Shown piece by piece: positions 11,071-22,447 of a stretch of 64,000 nt of DNA. Origin of the DNA: Diploscapter coronatus (Eukaryota; Nematoda; Chromadorea; Rhabditida; Rhabditidae); the NCBI GenBank assembly GCA_964036155.1, contig OZ038423.1, positions 35,727,249 through 35,791,248 on the forward strand. Direction: 5' to 3'. A program made the position numbers and the translations under genes. The notes beneath the pieces were generated by a model. It was not told where the DNA came from, searched no databases, and saw only the letters and a list, made by a program, of their open reading frames with translations. Within the stretch, counting starts at the first letter, position 1, and each line of letters opens with the position of its first letter.

Positions 11071-12512
11071 CCAAATGACTACGGCACTCGGTCTGTACCG
11101 ATATCTTAATTTATTACTACGATGACCTACTGATTTAAAGTGCCTAAAATTCGCGCATTTCCCTACGAAACTAATGAATTCGAGAGAAACTATTTATCCT
11201 GGACTTTGAAAATCTTAGCTTCATCCGATATTTTGGCAGAAGACCAATATGATGAAGAGGAGAAGAGGATTGGTGCACAGCGCTGTGTATATACGATATA
11301 AATAATGTGTTCTGTAAATATCTCTTTGTGAAAATCGATTATGAATTGTACCACGTTTTCCGAAACTGAAAATTGATGATCTGACGAAAATCAGGACATG
11401 ACTAGCAATTTTTATTATCCCTTGCAATTAAGCAATACAAATGATCTCTTCATTAAGTGTCATATTTGAGAAAAATTACGTTTTCAAGTTTTTTCACTGC
11501 CGTTGTTACAAATCTATTGAAATGTTGGTTTCATTTATCAGCTTTTAACTTATTATAGCCGAATTGATCAATTATCCCATATATTCTGATCTCATATGTT
11601 TTATCGCCATTTTGAACTTTGAATAATCTGAATAAATTTATTTTCGTTCAACAAATTTGCTGATTGAACGTAGACGAATACAAAAATCAAAGGCTAGTGA
11701 CAAAGAATTACTCAGTAACATCAAAAATCTTCGTCTTCTTCGAGTTTCTCAATTAAAGAAGTCAATAGCCTCTCGGTTCAGTGAAAACATACTGATAGGG
11801 CATATTTTATCAAGAAAAAATTGGAAGTTGCGAAATTCTAGAATTTTTCAATTATAAACATCTAAAAATTCAGAATTTTTTTCTAATCTGAATTTCAGAA
11901 GTCAGATGTTTTCTTTAAATTGACTATTTATTATATGCTTGCAAAATTCGTAGAGTCATAGAAATTTCAGCGTAACTGTTGTTGCACTGCTGCTACGTGG
12001 CCACTCTTTAAGTGTCTAAGTGAAAGCTCCAAAGTGTATTGTTGCTCAATGAAAACGAAATGTCTCTATCGATAAGCTCTGATAAGATCCTCACATCAAT
12101 AAAGATGCTTTTGATAAGCCATAAAATGATATTGTCCGGGAAACCTTCGAGACGACCTAATGTACGCAACCTGTTGTACGACAGATAGCCGACACGTTTT
12201 ATCACACCGAAGCTTAAAATGTGCGTCAAAGGTCGATTTAAGTTTAGGATAATAATCCCAACCATATCGATAATCAAACTAAACTTAAATAACAGGAAAA
12301 TGCCGAGTTAAAGTTAGACACATTCCAATCAGCATTAGCATTCGTTATTTATAAGTTGAGATTTAAAAATATATAAGTCCGCAATTTCTTAGGATTAAAT
12401 TTAGAAAATGAACCAGGATTCTAAACGGACCGAAAATTCCTCGGCTTGGACCCGGTCCGCAAAATATAGGCTGGACCGTTAGAGCCCTGAAATGAACTAA
12501 TTTCGCTATTTT

Positions 12513-12645
12513 GGGAACTTGGAAATGTAGCTGTAATAGGGTTGCATACGAAGTAGTATTGGAAAGAGAATCTCCTCTCTAAACAAATCCTATACTATTT
12601 CGCATGCAACGAGGCGCTACGATGCAGCTACTTTTCTAGACTGCC
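12513..12645. mobile_element. MITE family A, copy 3
   Basis: Intergenic copy with GGAACTTGGAAATGTAGCTG on the left and GCAGCTACTTTTCTAGACTG on the right, and the shared inner motifs TTGCATACGAAGTAGTATTG and CCTATACTATTTCGCATGCA. Confidence 0.75.
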
Positions 12646-14728
12646 GTTGCTTATTTTCAGAGCAAACAATGTTATCTGAGTAATACTAGAGTGTTTAGGA
12701 CCTGAAGAAATGAAAACTATGGTCATTTGAGCGTTGAAATTTCGATTTTATCGTCGTTTCGCGGCGCTAATTCGCCATCTTCAAAACCGGCAGAATTTCA
12801 GACTTTGTCGCCATAAAATGAGGCAGCACGACGTGTGATTTCAGCCACGGGGTTTGCTTCTTCGCAGTTTGACTTTCGAAAGCATAAAGGCATAAATAAA
12901 TTCCTGTTATGATGATAGGCCCTCCCTCGCTCAAATTTGGGCGCTTTAATGACACAAATTCGCAATATACGAATTCTAGCTGAATCATGATATTTTGTAC
13001 GAAATTCCGCACTTTAACTATAAATAAAATTGCAAATTATACTAGAGTTTTGCATGAAATAACTCGTAAGAACTGGCGTTTTTGGGCGGAATCATAAAGT
13101 GTCTAGTCGAAAATAAATTTGCTAGAGTAAAAATGGGGAATTTTGCAAACTCAGTTGATACTTTGCAGATTTTTAGTTATTTTCATGGTAAGTCTTAGAA
13201 AAATTAAACCCGATGTCGGACTTCGCTACAATACATGAATGCATTAGAAAATCCTACAATATGAACTTTAAAGCTGTCGGGCATTTTTACTCAGAAATGG
13301 CTTATAAATCTTTGAAAAAACTTGTGTATGTGCATCTTTTTAATCTGCAAGGTAATAATTTTGTTTAAGGATTAACGTAAAGAAAAATATGCTACAAAGA
13401 ATAAATCTTACCTTACGTTAAAATAAAGCCAAGAAAATCCCAATATCGTACTATAAGAAGAAAACGGAAGCCTTATAATTTTCAATATACGCAATTCAAC
13501 AATGGTGATGTGTTTTTATTCTTTCAAAAATGAGAATTCTTACCATTTCGACCAGAAATATCCTAATCCTTCGATTTCTAGAATAAGTACCTACTGCAAA
13601 AAGCATGGTCGACTTGGTTTTGACGCAGTTATGTGAGTTTGCGGGGCTTTCTCTTACTCTAAAAGGGATTTATAGGCTAATTCTGGAAAATCTTCGCACC
13701 CGATGCTAGGCAATTCGTGCTATCCGAAAAAATCGAGTACAGTCAGTCCTTTAGGGAGATTTTCAGCCAGAACGAAAATTTACAGATGCAGAGATACACA
13801 GATATAAATTTGTTCTATAGAAGGTTGAGTTGATAATAGATGGTGGTATTCAACAAGGTTTTGCATTTTCGTATCTAACCTTTTATATTAAAATAATATA
13901 TCGAGTAATTGCACATTTTATTGAAATAAAGAAATTCGTATTTTTATACTCTTTGAACCTTAACTTTCTCATGTCTTCGAATAAAGAAGTCACACCTTTG
14001 AATTTAAAGATATCTAAAATCTACGATCCGTGTTCTATTGTTAGAAGTCATGCATTTGAGATTTGCCTATATTTTTGATTGCTTGTCTATTCTAAGCTAA
14101 ATGACTCAATATGGGATATTCTAAAAAGACAAAGGGGCGCTCAGGCGAATTTTGATATTTTCGATTCAGATAACGAAAAAACTCATGCGATTTTGGGCCG
14201 ATTATGATACCTTTTATCTTTCCGCTTAAGGCCCAAAATTTCATCTAATGTATCTTTTTCATATCTGCCTGCATAGCTATTATGGTGATATCTGTCTTTT
14301 CCAACGCTATTTTCAATAAATACTGAAAAGACAATACGCAAAATTCATCCTACATGCTATATAGCTAAGCTTAATTTGAATTTATAAACAAATTCCGTTT
14401 GCTTTTATCTCGGATATAGCATAAATGCGAAAAGGATTTACGGAAGGCGTATAAAAGCTGCAAGAATCTGAAAGATAAAGCTTTCATCAAGAAGGATTTC
14501 AGTTGGTCTAATTACGGATTTGTAGTCAAAGTGGAAAGATAAAGTTTATTCATCGAAAATCGCGAGAATGCGCACTTGAAGATTTGCGGAAAAATGAATA
14601 CCAAAAATCGCTGTACCAAGACCCTGGTGAGAGGAACAAAGAATAGAAAACAGATTAGAATTGTACGATTCTATTTTAAAATTTATTTATCATACTAATA
14701 AAGTCGAAAAATACGTGATGAAATTTGA

Positions 14729-14850
14729 GGTAATTTGTAAAAGTAGCCATATAGCCCTCGAAAATATTCATCTTTGAAGAAATAGCATTGGAGAGAGAGA
14801 ATCTCTTCCACATGTTATTTCCGTTAAAGGTGAACTACTTTTTTCGGGCT
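14729..14850. mobile_element. MITE family A, copy 6 (diverged)
   Basis: Diverged member: GTAATTTGTAAAAGTAGCC on the left, GAACTACTTTTTTCGGGC on the right, with the inner segment GAAATAGCATTGGAGAGA and GAGAATCTCTTCCAC recognisable from the better copies. Confidence 0.55.
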
Positions 14851-16030
14851 CAAGTGGGTAGTTTTACATATATTTTATAAGTATCCAAATTTAGAGACTT
14901 GCAAAGATCGTTCTACAAACCACAAAATCATCTCGCTTCTTCGACTCCGCTACACCTTCTGGCGAATTTTGCACTCACTCGGCTGCAAAAATTTTATCAA
15001 TCGACTAAAAACTACTGATTTTTTCATGAAAATCATTAATTCCAGGCTGAAACATAGAACATTCAAAATAGTCTGGAGCAATTTCAAGTGAGAGCGCAAT
15101 TATGATAAGGCATAATCTGATTCACGAGTTTTGACGAGTCGTGGTGTAAGTGAAAGTCGAAATTCTGCTGAATCAACGAAAACGAAAATATTTCCAGACA
15201 GTTGCATAGTTGCATTGCAGGCGGTGTATCTTCATGAAATTAAATTGATAACGTTCAAAAATAGCATGCGAAAATTCGCGAAAAATGAAAAAGGCTTCTA
15301 GAATTTGATCAATTATAAAATTAATTTATAACTCAATTAACAATATACTGATCCAGAACTATTGCATGAGATTACGTAATTTTAATTACCTAGAACTTTT
15401 ACAGAATAAAAGTATACAGAAATGTAGCTCCTTCAAAAGCCTGCAGGATGAAATTAAATATCCTTAAATTAAAAAAACAAACAAACAAATAAAAATGATA
15501 AATTTTAAAGTCATATCAAAATTTCTATATTCCGCATGTCATTTGTCAATCATTCAAATCTTATCAGGTAAGATTTTTCTAGCATAATCAATTTTCGATT
15601 TAGCTACCACATGACACTTTCACTAGTCAACAATTTTCAGATTACCAGGAAAAATCGCCTTCTATATTGAGGCATAGATTGTGAAAACTGACTGAAACGA
15701 ATTAATACCGCGTGATTTTTCCGCGTTTCAGCAGAAATTTTCGAATGTCAGCATAATCGCTTCCTTGGAGATGACTAGAATTCGGAGACAATAAAGAAAT
15801 TTGGAAATTCCATGTACATATTGGAGAATAGGGAGCGAAAACTTTGGTATAATTTAAATCTATTCGAATAAGTTGCCTTTGCCCAAATAAAGTTTTGATT
15901 TGTGAGCTTCTATTTTTTACGTCTGAATTTGAATGCTCATGAAGTTCTCATTTTCATTTTCGTCATTAGCCAACTTTCTCTCGTCAAAGATGATAATATT
16001 CGAAACTCTTTGCTCTCTGATGGTTGGTGA

Positions 16031-16441
16031 ATGAAACATGAAGCAAAATTTCTCAAACTTGGAACATGCATTTCCGTAATTTTGAACAGTTTTCCGAGAA
16101 TTGAAAAAAAAACGTTTCCGAAAGTTACAGGACCAACCTTACGCGCTCGCACTGTGTCTGATGTTCATAAGCAACCTGGTCGTCATCACGCTGTTGTCTT
16201 TGATTTCGGTAATGCCATTGTAAAGACAGACAAAATGATGAAAAAAAAATTTCCTGTAGTCTTTATTCTATTTTATGAAAATGCTCATGAATTCGAAAAA
16301 CTCTTTGAAAACATGCAAGGAACGATCAAAATTTACACTTCTAGGAAAAAACAGACTTATATTTTCAGTTTAAATGTGCCAAGAAAGGCAATTCCAAACT
16401 CGGCCGGAGCAATCAGAAGGTGCTGCCCTCACAAGTACTAG
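16031..16441 (+). CDS. Unassigned 136-codon open frame, possible first exon
   Basis: This is the longest frame in the gene-poor area that does not overlap a known gene. It has no recognised domain. If it is spliced at 16208 (donor GGTAATG, phase 1) it joins exactly in frame to the exon at 16747 of the lysine-rich gene downstream, giving residues ...HHAVVFDF then VYDGDQS. That would make 16031-16208 the first exon of the downstream gene. The alternative is a chance frame. The junction is not supported by anything beyond phase. Confidence 0.25.
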   Translation: MKHEAKFLKLGTCISVILNSFPRIEKKTFPKVTGPTLRARTVSDVHKQPGRHHAVVFDFGNAIVKTDKMMKKKFPVVFILFYENAHEFEKLFENMQGTIKIYTSRKKQTYIFSLNVPRKAIPNSAGAIRRCCPHKY

Positions 16442-16746
16442 ATTTCAGTTTCCTGTAATTGTCATTGGCTGATTATCGTCGTCTCATTATTAGCTATGTA
16501 AATTATTATAGTTCGAAAATGTATGAAATACAAGAAAACGACTCTCCATCATTTTTGAGATGATCCTTGCTTCTGTATAACGCAAGAAGGACGTTGCGAA
16601 GCTCTCCCGTTGACTCTGCGTTCTTTTCCTAAATTGGCCTCTCTCCTATTCGCACTATTTTCATCTGCGGCTCGCACCAGCGTCTCTACTCGTTCCACTA
16701 GGCAAGGTTCCTTTCGTGGATGACCGAAAGTAAATTCCCAATACAG

Positions 16747-18632
16747 TTTACGACGGTGATCAATCGGTAACAGATATAGGAATTCCCTTTATTTGTAAAT
16801 ACGGTATTACCGCAACTCCGTTTAATTTGAAGGAACTAGCAGCTGAAGAGGCGACGCGGAAAGTGTCCACCAAGCGGAAGGAAGGCAAATCGCTGAGAAA
16901 GAGTAGGGACGGCACTCAAGAGCAGAGGGCATCAGTACGTGGGGAAGTGGGCAAATATTGCATGCGTCCGACTATTTGATAAAACTGAAAGATATCAAAT
17001 TTTGAACGTTTGAATGGATGATCATTTCGCGGATGCGCACATGCACATGACTTAACGACACCTCTAATGGAAAGATAGGATACTGTCGTCAATTAATGCG
17101 CATGTGTGTATCTGCATATTGGTCATTCATCCAAATATTCCAAATTCGATATTTTTCATTTTCATTGAGTAATTTGGATGTCCACAATAATGTCTCCATT
17201 CAATAAATTTAAAATTGAAGAATAGGACTTTAACGACTGAAAAGACTAGAAATTTACAAATGAGGAGAAGAGTTCAACGGTATGAATGACGAGAAGTTAG
17301 GGTTTGACATTGTGTGCAAACCAAATGACTTCTATCTTGCATTCTAGGCATTGTGTCCTACTTTAGTATCTTAGATGTCATATTTTCCATTCTAGATAAG
17401 CAAGAAATGATTATTCGAGTATGCAGTCATTATAATTCTTCTGGAATGGCTAGTGTAATCGTTTCAGAAAGAAAAAGAGACGAAACCAGGTCTGAAACCG
17501 TACCCCGACATCAAATTGCCGACTGACAGCGAGCGCGTCAAGATGGAGGAGGAACGGGAGAAGGACAAACAGCAGAAAATCGCTGAAGGCTTCTATCAGG
17601 TTAGTTAGTTCGTTTGAGTAAATATAAATTGAATAATAAAATATGCATCGAGTTGATATTTCATGCAAACTGCGGTGATAAAATTAGTCATGAAGATAAA
17701 ATGTTGCATCACTAAAATGATTAAAAACTTATTACAGACAATACACATGTCTTTTGTTATTGGTTCAAATAATTTAATTGCGTCTGTTAAGTTATGTTCA
17801 TGCATTCATGCAATATAAAATAATTTTGGAATACTCTTAAAAAAACAAGATTTTGAAATGTCCTATTCCAGTCGGTTTCCGATGAAGACGACACGCTCAT
17901 CAAGGTGCCCTCGCTCAATTTAGAGCCCTCGAATCAGGCTAGTAGCAAGCGGAAGGGCGTTAAAAGGGTTCGACTTATTTGAATATGTCAAATTTGAAGA
18001 TATTTTAAAATCTGAAAAAACTACATCTAAATTTGATATTCATTCACTTATATCAAATATTTTATTACGATTTTATTAAAATACTCTTTTCTAAATAATA
18101 AGATCAGAAGTTGGAGATGAAGAGAATTTAGAGCCTAATTTTTAAGATCCAAATATTGAAAGGCGATTTAAATTTTGAATGGGATAATATTTTTGATTCC
18201 CAGAATGCCCCGAAAGATAAGGACGGAGCTGCTCCGGCAGCATATTTACCCGAGGTAAAAACCGCCATTTTGTGGCACAGAAACTCGCAGAAGCCACATG
18301 AGCTGAATAAGATCGAGGTAATCCTATTTTTATAATTGTTCTAGAATTTGTTTCTTAAATCCAGATTTTGGGAATTTTCAGGGTCTTGAAATTATTGAAT
18401 CTTCTGAAAAGTTGCATGATCTTGTATCTAAGTAAAGTTATATTTTTTCTTTTAAGATATGATTTCTCTAGGAATATCCCAGAAATTATAGAATCTTTTA
18501 AAATGAATATAACACTTTTCAATTTCGAAAATAGACGATCCTGATCTTCAATAATGTGTAACTCTTCAGGCGGCGAAGAAAGCAGCGGACGAGAAGACGG
18601 AACCTCCTGCGGCACAGGCCGTTGGCCATTAG
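16747..18632 (+). CDS. Unrecognised lysine-rich, charged protein (5' end incomplete)
   Basis: Five exons agree in phase: 16747-16934, 17468-17599, 17872-17967, 18204-18317, 18570-18632 (stop TAG). About 198 residues are covered. The first part reads like a folded segment (DIGIPFICKYGITATP), the rest is charged and low in hydrophobic residues: an acidic/basic helix MEEEREKDKQQKIAEGFYQ, an acidic SVSDEDDTLIKVPSLN block, and an Ala/Lys-rich tail ending AAQAVGH. The 18204 exon contains a second in-frame GT donor after YLPE (18254), so a shorter isoform is possible. There is no start codon in the first exon; the upstream frame at 16031-16208 is a phase-compatible candidate. I do not recognise the family. 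The disordered tail suggests a nuclear or cytosolic scaffold, but that is only a guess. Confidence 0.6.
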
Positions 18633-18679
18633 CTTTTTTGGAAGGTTCAGAGAACTTTAAACAAGACTCCACATCCCAA

Positions 18680-18801
18680 GGCAACCTGGAAAAGTAGTTG
18701 CATACGAAATAGTATTGGAAAGAGAATCTCCTCCCTAAACAAATCCTATACTATTTCACATGCAACGAGACGCTATGATGCAACTACTTTTCCAAATTGT
18801 T
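18680..18801. mobile_element. MITE family A, copy 4, with 8-bp target duplication
   Basis: Best-preserved copy. Left GGCAACCTGGAAAAGTAGTT and right AACTACTTTTCCAAATTGTT are inverted. It is flanked on both sides by CATCCCAA (18672-18679 and 18802-18809), a perfect 8-bp duplication. TIRs plus an 8-bp duplication and no coding capacity are typical of hAT-type MITEs. It sits in the 3' flank of the lysine-rich gene. Confidence 0.85.
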
Positions 18802-18809
18802 CATCCCAA

Positions 18810-19734
18810 ATGCGAGTGCGCGCGCAAACCACAGCACCTATACATCTATTTCGAGACACATCGACAAAATAAACAACAATGACTATGATTTTATTTGGAA
18901 TTTGTAAATTTTTCGAATATCTTTAGCTTTTTCTCAAACTTGTAAATGTTTTTCTTTTTAATTTGGTATTTTGAATTTTTTATCCGGCTCAAATTATACT
19001 TTAGCTTATATTGATAAAGTAAAATTTGATATTTCGATGAAGATCAGTTTTGTTTGAGCATGCTATGCTGACTATTTAGCATAATTGAACATTTACACTT
19101 CATCAAGTAATGATAACTCATAAGAGATTAAACAAATTATGCAAAAATGGCCTAGTGTTTGAAATAGCTTTGTTAGCTAAACATACAGACAAGCAAAATC
19201 ATGCTCTGCTTGACCATGCATGTACGATTATCGCGCACATCTTGTTTGATGGTCGAGAGAGAGAGAGAGAGAGAGAGTAGTTGTTCAAATAGAATAGACG
19301 AAAAAAGGAAAAATGAACAAAAACTTGGAATAACATTGGGGAAATAGTGTCAGAAAACATGAAAATACCGCTATAACCGAAGAAATAGCGTTAGAAATAG
19401 TTAAGAGACAGAAAAGATGAAGAATAAGATTGAAGCGAGAAAAGTGTGCACGATCGTCAGATTGAAATTCATCTCATCGGTGCGCATCTCCACCATCCAA
19501 GTCCTAGGGAAAATGTTCAATCGAGAAAAATAGCACTTCCCCTTCGAACATGTGAAACTCTCTCGTCTCAGCTAGAGATGCAGAGACATTCAACAAAGAG
19601 CTGAACTTCGTACGGTTCAGATTCGGATTTTTATTTATTTTTATTCTATTTTTGAGCGTTTTTTGTATTCATTTCGTATATTTCTTTTGCAGATTTTATT
19701 TTCTATCATGAAATTTGACTAGTTATTAAATTAA
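18810..19734. other. Intergenic, AT-rich
   Basis: No coding chain. Contains a GA microsatellite and presumably the promoter of the SXP/RAL-2 gene that begins at 19735. Confidence 0.5.
19253..19278. repeat. (GA)n microsatellite
   Basis: About 13 uninterrupted GA units, ending TAG. Confidence 0.9.
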
Positions 19735-21885
19735 ATGCTGCCGATTCCATTCATCAGTTTACTAACTGCGTCGGTAACCGGGCAGTACTTCGAGCCGATC
19801 ATTCCGGGTACTTTTCTTACTTCAGCAACCACAAAGTCAAATGATGAATCAACTACTTTAGAGACTACGGGAGAATCGAATAACTCTGTAAGCCATTCAT
19901 TTAAAAAAATCATTATTTGTGATAAACTTAGACCAAACCACCCTGTGAACTCCCACCATTTACCCATTTGTTACCGCTACACTATCGACGAGAGTTGAAG
20001 AAAGTTTGGGCCGGATACTCGGTAGCCGCGAAGAAATGTGAAAGGTAATTCGTAATTCAGAAAAATGCCGAATTCTTTTTGAATACAGGCAATAGCAATA
20101 CAATGACGCAATTTCCGTCAATTCATTCCATTATTGTATAGAAAATCGTGCCGTTATATTGTAGAATGAATGTGCTGCTGTGCCGTCATTCTGTAAGACT
20201 TCTTGTATCCCACATCCACATCTGCTTTTTTTCTTTCCCCTACCTTCCTCCCCTATTCTCCTCTCAAAAAATGAGTGTGGAATACAAAAGACCTTTTTGC
20301 AACTACCTATAAGTTTAGACAACTGGCCCAAACCCGAGATCTGATCGAAGACCTGCCCTACGAATTGAAACTACAAGTTATCGAGTATGGGAAAGAAGTG
20401 ACTGAGCCTCCGGACAGAATTCCTTTCCTCGCAGGACTCAGCATCGATCAGTTGATCGTTTTTGGGAATGTGAGCTTGTTTTAGTTTTAAATTTTATGTC
20501 TTTTCCATTTCTGACTTCTTGATATCATAACAGTTTCCAGATTATTCAACTTTTCTCAAAATGCTTAGAAAGGAAGTATCTTGGATTCATAATGTCAAGT
20601 TTTCATAAGAATTCTAAATAATGCACTGATAATGTTTTAGAAAAGCTTAGATACCTAATGTCATGACATTGCAATGATTCGTCTAAATGGTTGTACGTTG
20701 AAATGCCTTAAATATGTTTAGATTATGTCGAATCGCACGATTTCTGACGCAGAAAAATACGAGCGTCTGCGCGAGTGGGGCGAGAAGAACCTGGACATGG
20801 ACGCGGTCACGCAAATGGAGCAGTTCATTCGATTTCTCGATCAGCGCGCCAAGAGGTTTCAGGAAAAAGTCATCTTTTCCTCCTTATTTTTACAGATTAT
20901 TTTCTTTCCAGCAAAATGACGATTAATAAGAATGTCACGATAGATGCCAATTAAATTATAGTGCATTTAAAACTAGTGGATTTTATCCAACATTGATTAA
21001 TATGCTCAAAAATGATACGATAGGTGTATAGGTGTCGAATTTATCGCCAGAGGCCAAGACGGCCCACGAGCGACTGGAATCCCTGAGACGAACCAAGCAG
21101 AACATCTACAACGGTCTGTCAGAGTCGGCGAAGAAGGAGCTCTCTATGCTTTATCGGTATATATATTTTTTTTATTCAAATCCAGAAGCCTTCAAAGGCT
21201 TTGTTTCAGAACTAAATGTCCGAAGGGCAACGTTTGGGATAACTCCGATTTGGACGCTGATGAATTACATTTGGCTTGCTCACACGGTATCTTCATGATT
21301 TGTTTGGATTAGATATGAGCTGTTAATTGTTAACTTGAGAACCCCGTACCGAGAATTTGTCAACTTCTACTCATGCTAATATGGAGAGGAATACGAAAAC
21401 GCCTCCAGGTAGGCTTTAAGTTTGTTTGCGATTGAACATTGAAACATCTAAAAAAAACATCGGTATTTCTTAAACCCAAACCTGAAAGAATATTCGTATG
21501 TTCAAATAACCGAATTTGATTACAGTCTGGACCAGACTAGCTACGAAAACTACGAAAAAAATGAACTATCTGAACGGAGCAGATACCGCATCGACGGTAC
21601 CCATTGAAGGCGAGAGTTCATCGAAAGAAGTCGCAGCCACCATCAGGCAATACATTCATAAACCATTTAATCCGGAGTCAAATTTAACCCAGGCTAAAAA
21701 AACAGACCAACCCATATGCTTTTAAAACCTCTTATTAAGTTACTGATGACTTTAAAAATAACTATGACTGTGATTACAGGAAAACACTAGTGGACAGTCC
21801 GTTGAGACTGAGCGAAATATTGAGGAAGATCTTCCGAAAACACGAGGAAAGTAAAGAAACACATTCATCTCGAACAACTTTGTAA
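19735..21885 (+). CDS. SXP/RAL-2 family protein (DUF148, Ani s 5-like)
   Basis: Exons 19735-19887, 19932-20044, 20319-20469, 20722-20868, 21032-21156, 21210-21286, 21340-21408, 21526-21646 and 21780-21885 are in phase and give 353 residues. Residues 1-16 are a short hydrophobic leader. A Thr/Ser-rich linker follows, then the DUF148 region: CELPPFTHLLPLHYRRELKK, a helical block ending IDQLIVFGN, SDAEKYERLREWGEKN, and LSPEAKTAHERLESL with AKKELSMLYR. This family is nematode-specific; several members are secreted, immunodominant in parasites, and some bind divalent cations. The C-terminal tail is unusual and its ending ambiguous: a GC donor at 21646 gives the 353-residue form, a GT donor at 21596 gives a tail ending at 21854, and intron retention stops at 21725. 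The donor after 20868 (GTCATC) is weak but phase-consistent. Confidence 0.82.
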
Positions 21886-21950
21886 ACATTTGGTTCTCTT
21901 CCTTGAAGTTTAAACATTAGACAACAACGTCAACAATCTGTATATACTAA

Positions 21951-21974
21951 TTTATTTATACTTTTACAAATAAA
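21951..21974. terminator. Poly(A) signals on both strands
   Basis: AATAAA at 21969-21974 serves the plus-strand SXP/RAL-2 gene (84 nt past its longest stop). TTTATT at 21951-21956 reads AATAAA on the minus strand, about 490 nt past the ephexin stop. If both are used, the two convergent 3' UTRs overlap or nearly touch. Confidence 0.45.
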
Positions 21975-22447
21975 ATAAAATAACTGATGATGAAGGTGAG
22001 CAATCTCGCATATGTAACGCTGCATTAGAAGTTGATGATTCGGGAGTATGGTTTTTAAAAATAATCTTAGATTTTCAATGTACGACCCTCTAATTCGTGG
22101 ACTAAATGTCATTCACAGAAATGCATCAGTTGAAAGAAAGAACATCATTTTGAATTTCATAGATATGCGCAGTCGTTAGAATTGCAGTAAATGATCAAAT
22201 AACATGAGATTATTATGGATATTTTTGCAGGAAAGAACGATCGATACTGTATTTTGACTTACACACATCATATAATTTCGTACTTATCACAGGGCATGTA
22301 CATTTAAGCAGGACTACTACTGCATTTTGACAAGTTTTCGATCAATCAAACATATAAGAGAAGAATCTTGGAAAGTTCTAGCTTTTCCTAACTATCTTCA
22401 ATATAGAATGAATTCTCCAAGTTCTTAAAAATAATAAATATCAAAAA

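Larger units (their letters stand above)
9750..16030. other. Gene-poor interval
   Basis: Scanned both strands. Open frames are short and AT-rich apart from one GC-richer block near 10690-11075 with a small ORF. Two family A palindromes lie at 12513-12645 and 14729-14850. No other coding chain, tRNA or structured RNA is supported. Confidence 0.45.
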
